18,894 nucleotides of DNA, from the NCBI GenBank assembly GCA_900551535.1, contig URWJ01000014.1, positions 1 to 18,894 of the forward strand, in the 5' to 3' direction. Below the pieces are notes generated by a model. The model ran no database searches, had not been told where the DNA came from, and worked only from the letters and a program-made list of their open reading frames with translations. Both the position numbers and the translations under genes were made by a program. Numbering within the stretch: the stretch's first letter is position 1; every line of letters begins with the position of its first letter. The stretch comes from an uncultured Granulicatella sp. (GTDB taxonomy: Bacteria; Bacillota; Bacilli; Lactobacillales; Aerococcaceae). This document shows positions 14,357 to 18,894 of this stretch, piece after piece.

Positions 14357-14386
14357 AAATTAACTTATAAGTTAATTTTGATTTTT
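14357..14386. repeat. AT-rich palindrome with T-rich tail, copy 2
   Basis: AAATTAACTTA (14357-14367) and its exact complement TAAGTTAATTT (14368-14378) are followed by TGATTTTT. The 30 bases are identical to 3040-3069. It lies just after repeat copy C and about 16 bases before the repressor promoter. Confidence 0.5.
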
Positions 14387-14401
14387 GAGTATTCGTTCTA
14401 C

Positions 14402-14471
14402 TTGCAAGTGGCGAGGGACTGTTTTATACTGAAGTCAACCAAATAGGTTTACACATTTTGTAGGAGGTGTA
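14402..14471 (+). promoter_or_regulatory. Promoter of the repressor-polymerase operon with candidate operator
   Basis: -35 TTGCAA (14402-14407), 17-base spacer, -10 TATACT (14425-14430). Downstream, TACAC (14450-14454) and GTGTA (14467-14471) form an inverted pair spanning the AGGAGG ribosome binding site. The promoter is clear; the operator role is a guess. Confidence 0.6.
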
Positions 14472-14473
14472 CA

Positions 14474-15160
14474 ATGTATCAACCAGAGAAATTAAAAGAG
14501 AGAAGAGTGGCGCAAGGACTCACGCAACAAGAGCTCGCTAATGCACTGGGCGTCTCTAAGCAGGCTTATTCTGCTTGGGAGCGTGGAGTGAAGGTGCCAG
14601 CTTCCGATAAGGTAGAACAGCTGGAGAAGCTTCTATCTGTGCCAAAGGGCTATTTTACAGAAATAGAAATTGTACGACTATACCATACGCTCACGCCACC
14701 AAATCAAGAGAAGGCGGTGCGCTATGTCAAGGCGCTAGCAACCGAGGAACAAACGCCAAAAGTGGTTCCGATGAAGAAGAAACTGGTCGCGTATCATGTG
14801 TACGAGAAGATGTCGGCCGGGATTGGGGCGACGATTTACAACGACCGAGACTACGATACGGTTTACTACGATGAAGAGTTGGCGCATGATTTTGCGTCAT
14901 GGGTATCGGGGGATTCGATGGAACCACGCTACCATAATGGATCGGTGGCGCTCATTCGTGAGACGGGATTCGATTATGATGGGGCGGTCTATGCGGTGGT
15001 ATGGAACGGACAGACGTTTATTAAGCGCGTGTATCGTGAAAGGGACGGGTTGCGGTTAGTATCGTTTAACCCAGACTATGCGGACTTATTTGCTCCGTAT
15101 GAGGAAGAACCACGAGTGGTAGGAATGATTGTTGGAAACTTTATGCCGTTGGAGGGATAA
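14474..15160 (+). CDS. Self-cleaving LexA/HdiR-like repressor (XRE HTH plus S24 peptidase)
   Basis: This 228-residue protein joins an XRE helix-turn-helix (about 5-60, TQQELANALGVSKQAYSAWE) to a LexA/UmuD-type S24 domain (about 105-225). The self-cleavage machinery is intact: scissile A115-G116 in KMSAGIGA, nucleophile S148 in SGDSMEPRY and general-base K184 in FIKRVY. The 36-residue Ser-Lys spacing is close to that of E. coli LexA. The family includes HdiR of Lactococcus lactis, a DNA-damage-cleaved repressor controlling a umuC-type polymerase. The Y-family polymerase gene begins 2 bases after this stop, so the same arrangement is likely here. TAGGAGG lies 6 bases before the ATG. Autorepression is inferred. 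Confidence 0.88.
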   Translation: MYQPEKLKERRVAQGLTQQELANALGVSKQAYSAWERGVKVPASDKVEQLEKLLSVPKGYFTEIEIVRLYHTLTPPNQEKAVRYVKALATEEQTPKVVPMKKKLVAYHVYEKMSAGIGATIYNDRDYDTVYYDEELAHDFASWVSGDSMEPRYHNGSVALIRETGFDYDGAVYAVVWNGQTFIKRVYRERDGLRLVSFNPDYADLFAPYEEEPRVVGMIVGNFMPLEG

Positions 15161-15162
15161 AG

Positions 15163-16578
15163 ATGGGCTGCTTTGACTATTCGAAGGAACCGAGAAGCGA
15201 CATTGCCTTTGTGGATATGAAGTCCTTTTACGCGAGTGTGGAATGTGTGGCGAGGGGGCTGCATCCGTTGAAGACGTCGCTATGCGTGATGAGTCGTGCG
15301 GATAATTCGGCGGGGTTGATTTTAGCATCCTCCCCGACGTTCAAGAAGGTCTTCGGGAAATCCAATGTCGGTCGCGCGTATGAATTGCCCTTTGATGTCA
15401 AAACACGCAAGTTTAGTTATGCCAATGCGCGTCGTCAAGGAATCGAAGTGACGCCGCAGTATGTACGCTTTATCGAGAATTGGGCGAAGGTGACCTATAT
15501 CGTACCACCTCGGATGGACGAGTATATTAAGGTGAACATGCAAATCCAACGCGTGTTTCAAAACTTCGGGGGACCTGAGGATATTTTTCCGTATTCGATT
15601 GATGAAGGCTTTATCGATTTAACGTCGTCACTGAATTATTTTGTGCCGGATGATGCCTTGTCTAGACGGGAAAAGCTCGACCGTGTGTCTGCGGATATTC
15701 AACGGGCGATTTGGAAGGAGACGGGGATTTACTCGACGGTTGGAATGTCGAACGCGAATCCTCTCCTGGCCAAATTAGCGCTCGATAATGAAGCGAAGAA
15801 GATTCCGCATATGAGAGCGAACTGGTCGTATGAAGATGTCGAAGAGAAGGTCTGGGGAATTCCAGAGATGACAGACTTCTGGGGAATTGGCTCCCGGATG
15901 GAGAAGCGGTTGAATGCGCTCGGAATTTATTCGATTCGCGAACTGGCTAATGCCAATCCTGACCGATTGAAACAAGCGCTTGGTGTCGTGGGACTCGATT
16001 TATGGTTTCACGCAAATGGCATCGATGAGAGTAATGTGCATGTGCCGTACCGTCCGAAATCAAGAGGGCTCGGGAACTCGCAGGTACTTCCACGTAACTA
16101 TGTTCGACAGCGGGATATTGAAATCGTGCTACGCGAGATGGCGGAGCAGGTGGCGATTCGCATGAGACGAATGAAGAAGAAGGCGACGGTTGTTTCGATT
16201 CATGTAGGCTACTCAAAGGACGAGGGCTTGTCGTCGATACAGGCGCAGCGCAAGATTGACCCGACGAATCGTACTTCGGTGTTATCGGAAGTGGTCTTGG
16301 AACTCTTTCGTAAGAAATACAAAGGAGGTGCGGTGCGTAATGTGGCGGTGCGGTATTCCGGATTTGTCGAAGAAAGCTTTGGACTCATTTCACTATTCGA
16401 AGATATTGAAGCAGTTGAGAAAGAAGAAAGGCTCCAGACGGCGATTGATACGGTCCGCGACCAATACGGATTCACCTCGCTTTTAAAAGGGAACGCGCTG
16501 GAAGGTGGTTCGCGCGTGGTGGCTAGAAGCAAGTTAGTCGGAGGACATTCCGCTGGAGGATTAGACGGTTTGAAATAA
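15163..16578 (+). CDS. Y-family translesion DNA polymerase (UmuC/UvrX type)
   Basis: This 471-residue polymerase would copy damaged templates at the cost of mutation. The N-terminal palm has D18 in AFVDMKSFYASVE and the catalytic pair D147-E148 in YSIDEGFIDLT, so the metal site looks complete. A helix-hairpin-helix thumb region follows (FWGIGSRMEKRLNALGI). The little-finger part contains PRNYVRQRDIEIVLREMAEQVAIRMRR (26 residues, about 307-332 by position; first part quoted only as landmark PRNYVRQRD). Length and the YolD partner fit the Firmicute UvrX/YqjW branch rather than DinB (Pol IV). GGAGG precedes the ATG by about 8 bases. It is co-transcribed with the cleavable repressor upstream and overlaps the next gene by one base. 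The coding sequence looks more GC-rich than pot or rplU. Confidence 0.9.
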   Translation: MGCFDYSKEPRSDIAFVDMKSFYASVECVARGLHPLKTSLCVMSRADNSAGLILASSPTFKKVFGKSNVGRAYELPFDVKTRKFSYANARRQGIEVTPQYVRFIENWAKVTYIVPPRMDEYIKVNMQIQRVFQNFGGPEDIFPYSIDEGFIDLTSSLNYFVPDDALSRREKLDRVSADIQRAIWKETGIYSTVGMSNANPLLAKLALDNEAKKIPHMRANWSYEDVEEKVWGIPEMTDFWGIGSRMEKRLNALGIYSIRELANANPDRLKQALGVVGLDLWFHANGIDESNVHVPYRPKSRGLGNSQVLPRNYVRQRDIEIVLREMAEQVAIRMRRMKKKATVVSIHVGYSKDEGLSSIQAQRKIDPTNRTSVLSEVVLELFRKKYKGGAVRNVAVRYSGFVEESFGLISLFEDIEAVEKEERLQTAIDTVRDQYGFTSLLKGNALEGGSRVVARSKLVGGHSAGGLDGLK

Positions 16579-16931
16579 TGGAAAGAGCGTATTTGCCGTA
16601 TCGCTCGGCAAGAGAGCACAAGGATCGCGGCATGGCGAAGTGGATGGGATTTTTCCTGTCTGAACATACGACGTCCCTAAAGGATGAACGTAAGCGCGAG
16701 GACCAGACGAGTCGGCTCTCGATGGAAGAAAAATGGATGCTGCTGTCGCAATTGTATGTCGGCAAGTTGCAAGCGAGTATTACGGTGCCGTATCGGATGA
16801 TGCGACAAACGCTCATTGGCGAAGTGAGTGAATTATACGAGAGTGAAATCTCGCTAAAGACAGAAGAAGGCTACCGCCGCATTGCAGTGGAAGACATCTT
16901 ACAAATTCAGTTGGTGGAAGGCGCAGAGTAA
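16578..16931 (+). CDS. YolD-like protein
   Basis: This 117-residue small protein has the YolD-like pattern: a basic N-terminus (YLPYRSAREHKDRGMAKWMG), a helical middle and a C-terminal strand region ending RRIAVEDILQIQLVEGAE. YolD-like proteins are commonly encoded directly after UvrX/UmuC-type polymerases in Firmicutes and plasmids. They have been suggested to play a UmuD-like accessory role, which is not firmly established. The ATG overlaps the polymerase stop by one base (TAATG), so translation is coupled. It is the last gene of the cassette. Confidence 0.78.
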   Translation: MERAYLPYRSAREHKDRGMAKWMGFFLSEHTTSLKDERKREDQTSRLSMEEKWMLLSQLYVGKLQASITVPYRMMRQTLIGEVSELYESEISLKTEEGYRRIAVEDILQIQLVEGAE

Positions 16932-16968
16932 TAGAAAACAGTACGGAATTTCTTTCATAATATAAAGT

Positions 16969-16998
16969 TTTAAAGGGGTCGAATTCGACTCCTTTAAA
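16969..16998. repeat. 30-base near-perfect palindrome after the SOS-type cassette
   Basis: TTTAAAGGGGTCGAA (16969-16983) faces TTCGACTCCTTTAAA (16984-16998) with one mismatch, which would be a G-U pair in RNA. No T tract follows, so it is not a standard terminator; one comes 11 bases later. It could be a transcript-end stabilising hairpin or a protein site. Confidence 0.5.
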
Positions 16999-17009
16999 TC
17001 AGGATAAAT

Positions 17010-17057
17010 AAGAACGTCTCCCGTTATTCACTAGAGTTGACGGGGGCGTTCTTTTTT
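17010..17057 (+). terminator. Terminator of the repressor-polymerase-YolD operon
   Basis: AAGAACG (17010-17016) pairs with CGTTCTT (17047-17053), and CCCGT with ACGGG further in, followed by a T tract (17052-17057). Its 3' arm doubles as the spacer of the rplU promoter. Confidence 0.8.
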
Positions 17058-17065
17058 GCTAAAAT
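17037..17065 (+). promoter_or_regulatory. Promoter of rplU-prp-rpmA
   Basis: -35 TTGACG (17037-17042), 17-base spacer, -10 TAAAAT (17060-17065). The spacer is formed by the 3' arm and T tract of the preceding terminator. Confidence 0.75.
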
Positions 17066-17071
17066 AGTCGT

Positions 17072-17165
17072 GTTGTAATTGTGAAGCACCACAGCTACAA
17101 CCGCTCGGATTAGAGTACAAAAGACCGGAAGCGGCACTTTAAACTGGCGAGTCTTAGTCTAAAAT
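17072..17165 (+). promoter_or_regulatory. Structured 5' leader of rplU (probable L21 leader)
   Basis: About 100 bases of untranslated leader lie between the promoter and rplU. CCGCT-CGG (17101-17108) pairs with CCG-ga-AGCGG (17125-17134). Firmicute rplU operons commonly carry an L21 leader RNA thought to allow autogenous control by L21. Position and hairpin fit, but I cannot verify the family match by eye. Confidence 0.5.
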
Positions 17166-17179
17166 ATAGGAGGTGCAAT

Positions 17180-17488
17180 ATGTACGCAATCGTAAAAACT
17201 GGTGGAAAACAAGTTAAAGTTGAAGTTGGTCAAGCAATCTACGTTGAAAAATTAAACGCAGAAGCTGGCGACAAAGTAACTTTCGAAGAAGTAGTATTTG
17301 TAGGTGGAGATGACGTTAAAGTTGGTGCTCCATTCGTAGCAGGTGCAACTGTTGAAGGAACTGTTGAAAAACAAGGCCGTCAAAAGAAAGTTGTAACTTT
17401 CAAATACAAACGTCGTAAAGACTCACACCGTAAACAAGGTCACCGTCAACCTTATACAAAAGTTGTTATTGACGCAATCAACGCTTAA
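17180..17488 (+). CDS. rplU: 50S ribosomal protein L21
   Basis: This 102-residue large-subunit protein binds 23S rRNA. It is identified by the N-terminus MYAIVKTGGKQVKVEVGQ, the central VTFEEVVFVGGDD and the C-terminal basic segment FKYKRRKDSHRKQGHRQPYT. It is full length for the family. TAGGAGG lies 7 bases before the ATG. It is first in the conserved L21-Prp-L27 operon. Confidence 0.98.
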   Translation: MYAIVKTGGKQVKVEVGQAIYVEKLNAEAGDKVTFEEVVFVGGDDVKVGAPFVAGATVEGTVEKQGRQKKVVTFKYKRRKDSHRKQGHRQPYTKVVIDAINA

Positions 17489-17493
17489 TCACG

Positions 17494-17826
17494 ATGATTC
17501 AAGTGACTGTACACAAAAAGAACCAACGTATCGTTTCCTTTGAAATGACTGGTCATGCAAACTTTAGTGAACATGGTTCGGATATCGTTTGCGCAGGAGT
17601 ATCGGCTTTAGCCATTACAACTGTGAACAGCATTGAGAAGTTAGCAGGATACCAACCGATTGTCGAAGTCGACGAGGTTGAGGGTGGTTACTTATATATG
17701 GAAGTTGTAGAAGACTTGACGAAAGAGCAAGAACATACAACTCAAATTTTATTAAATAGTCTATTACTAGGGTTAGAAGATATTCAATCGGAATATCAAG
17801 ACTTTCTAGCTGTAACTGTTGCATAA
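17494..17826 (+). CDS. prp: Ribosomal-processing cysteine protease Prp (YsxB)
   Basis: This 110-residue cysteine protease removes the N-terminal extension of L27, a step shown to be essential in Staphylococcus aureus. The catalytic motif is intact: H21 in GHANFSEHGSD and C33 in DIVCAGVSAL. It sits between its usual neighbours rplU and rpmA, 5 bases after the rplU stop. No clear Shine-Dalgarno precedes its ATG, so it probably depends on ribosomes arriving from rplU, which would keep its level below that of the ribosomal proteins. Confidence 0.95.
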   Translation: MIQVTVHKKNQRIVSFEMTGHANFSEHGSDIVCAGVSALAITTVNSIEKLAGYQPIVEVDEVEGGYLYMEVVEDLTKEQEHTTQILLNSLLLGLEDIQSEYQDFLAVTVA

Positions 17827-17848
17827 TCAATCAAGGAGGTGCACAACT

Positions 17849-18139
17849 ATGTTAAAAGTGAATTTACAATTATTCGCCCATAAAAAAGGGGGCGGTTCTA
17901 CATCAAACGGACGTGACTCACAAGCGAAACGTCTAGGTGCTAAACGTGCTGACGGACAATTCGTTTCAGGTGGTTCAATTTTATACCGTCAACGTGGAAC
18001 AAAAATCCATCCAGGTGAAAACGTAGGTAGAGGTGGAGACGATACTTTATTTGCTAAAGTAGACGGAATTGTACGTTTCGAACGTAAAGGCCGTGACAAA
18101 AAACAAGTATCTGTATATCCAGTAATCGCTGCTGAATAA
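17849..18139 (+). CDS. rpmA: 50S ribosomal protein L27 with Prp-cleavable N-terminus
   Basis: This 96-residue protein, once processed, places its N-terminal tail near the peptidyl-transferase centre. The precursor begins MLKVNLQLF and continues AHKKGGGSTSNGRDS; by analogy with S. aureus, Prp cleaves after F9, leaving AHKKGGG. The rest (SQAKRLGAKRADGQ, GSILYRQRGTKIHPGENVGRGGDD) is classical L27. The frame is open to an ATG at 17819 inside prp, but AAGGAGG (17833-17839) sits properly before ATG 17849. It is last in the operon and followed by a terminator. Confidence 0.97.
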   Translation: MLKVNLQLFAHKKGGGSTSNGRDSQAKRLGAKRADGQFVSGGSILYRQRGTKIHPGENVGRGGDDTLFAKVDGIVRFERKGRDKKQVSVYPVIAAE

Positions 18140-18148
18140 TATTGAGTA

Positions 18149-18179
18149 GGATGTGACATTCAGTCACATCCTTTTTTTT
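18149..18179 (+). terminator. Terminator of rplU-prp-rpmA
   Basis: GGATGTGAC (18149-18157) and GTCACATCC (18163-18171) form a 9-bp stem with a 5-base loop, then eight T (18172-18179). Confidence 0.92.
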
Positions 18180-18209
18180 AGGAAATTTGAGCAAGTTTAA
18201 AGCTACTAC

Positions 18210-18374
18210 GAACTTTTCAGATGTCTCTATAATTGCTATACTAGCTGTATCGGAGGAAGCCTTGCGTCTTCCTTCCTCTCAAGCTTCAAAGGGACTCTAG
18301 GAAATGAATTTCCAGAGTCAGTAATTCACATTGAGTAAAACCGCTAGTATTGCTATTATAGAATCTGAACGTTC
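18210..18374 (+). repeat. Structured intergenic repeat, copy D
   Basis: This 165-base element folds as a three-way junction. The outer helix begins GAAC-tt-TTCAGAT and closes with ATCTGAA-c-GTTC. The second segment CTATAAT.GC.ATACTAGC pairs with GCTAGTAT.GC.ATTATAG, with two mismatches over 19 positions. P2 is AGGAAG (18254-18259)/CTTCCT (18268-18273). P3 is GACTCT-a-GGAAAT (18293-18305)/ATTTCC-AGAGTC (18308-18319). Linkers TATCGG, AAGCTTCAAA and TAATTCACATTG match the other copies. It starts 30 bases after the rpmA terminator, in the same orientation. Confidence 0.75.
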
Positions 18375-18463
18375 CGCATAGTTTTGTAAAAAAGCATGTG
18401 CTGCTGTTGTAGTACATATCATTCAAAATTCAAAAAATTAAAAAAATAGAAGGAGGGATTTTT

Positions 18464-18894
18464 ATCGAAGCGGGAAAAGAAATTCAAGCATTCGAGGAAT
18501 TGGCAAAAGCAGTAGAGCTGCTTCAACAAGAAATTGGCTATTCGAATGTAGAAGCGTTAGGGGAAACCTTACAAAATATTGTCAATGACAACACTGCGCA
18601 ACAAGTCGAAGGCCTGCCAAGTAACGAAGTGGTCCAAGAATTAAACAAAGCGTATAAACAATTAGACTTAACAAGCTATTCGAGTGAAGAAATTCGCCGG
18701 ATGATTCAATTTGCGTTCTTGAAAGCTGCTAAAGAAGATGGCTTACAAACCAACCATCAAATGACTCCAGATGCGATTGGCTTACTTGTGGCGTATATGA
18801 TTGATCAAATTACGAAGAAAGACAAGACGCTACAAATTGCGGACTTTGCAGCAGGAAGTGGGAACTTATTAAGTACGATTCTGTTATTCCTACA
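18464..18894 (+). CDS. YtxK-like class I SAM-dependent methyltransferase, N-terminal part (partial)
   Basis: The reading frame runs open to the window edge. It begins with a helical domain (EIQAFEELAKAVELLQQEIG) and ends in SAM-binding motif I, IADFAAGSGNLLS. This pattern fits the N6-adenine-methyltransferase-like YtxK family, which in lactic acid bacteria often precedes ackA; substrate and role are not established. No ATG, GTG or TTG occurs in frame between the upstream stop (18410-18412) and the conserved helical region. AAGGAGGG (18450-18457) is ideally placed, 7 bases, before ATC at 18464, so the start is probably this non-standard ATC, or an ATG altered by mutation or sequencing error. 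A TTG near codon 13 lacks a ribosome binding site. Confidence 0.7.
   Translation, partial: MEAGKEIQAFEELAKAVELLQQEIGYSNVEALGETLQNIVNDNTAQQVEGLPSNEVVQELNKAYKQLDLTSYSSEEIRRMIQFAFLKAAKEDGLQTNHQMTPDAIGLLVAYMIDQITKKDKTLQIADFAAGSGNLLSTILLFL

Overview
The window comes from a low-GC Firmicute. The strong AGGAGG-type ribosome binding sites, Rho-independent terminators, PepC aminopeptidase, the rplU-prp-rpmA order with a Prp-cleavable L27, and an AdcA-ZinT zinc lipoprotein all point to Lactobacillales. A Carnobacteriaceae/Granulicatella-like source is a guess from protein flavour only.

Layout. 1-905: end of a polar amino-acid ABC transporter (permease tail plus ATPase) with a terminator. 906-2579: zinc-binding lipoprotein adcA behind a strong promoter and a large inverted repeat. 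2580-3030: no gene, but about 430 nt of nested hairpins ending in a perfect terminator, a candidate large structured RNA. 3031-3283: palindrome-rich control region. 3284-7688: XRE-cupin regulator followed by a tightly overlapping potABCD polyamine-uptake operon and terminator. 7689-8193: structured repeat copy A. 8194-8571: small membrane protein on the minus strand. 8876-10201: pepC. 10202-10702: repeat copy B and a tandem duplication. 10703-13228 (minus): MacB-like ATPase-permease. 13388-13795: cdd. 13796-14473: repeat copy C and an unexplained segment. 14474-16931: apparent SOS-type cassette (self-cleaving LexA/HdiR-like repressor, Y-family polymerase, YolD-like protein). 17010-18180: rplU-prp-rpmA with leader and terminator. 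18210-18374: repeat copy D. 18464-end: start of a YtxK-like methyltransferase that lacks an ordinary start codon.

Most protein-coding content is ordinary housekeeping and transport. The unusual material is between the genes. Four copies of a 165-174 nt element (A, B, D on plus, C on minus) share one three-way-junction fold. Their junction linkers are conserved (CACCGG-like, AAGCTTCAAA, TAATTCAC) while the stem sequences differ between copies with compensating changes on both arms. That pattern suggests a repeated structured RNA, or a mobile element kept under structural selection. The region downstream of adcA is a second, different structured locus, built of three hairpin modules joined by repeated ACAGGAT linkers.
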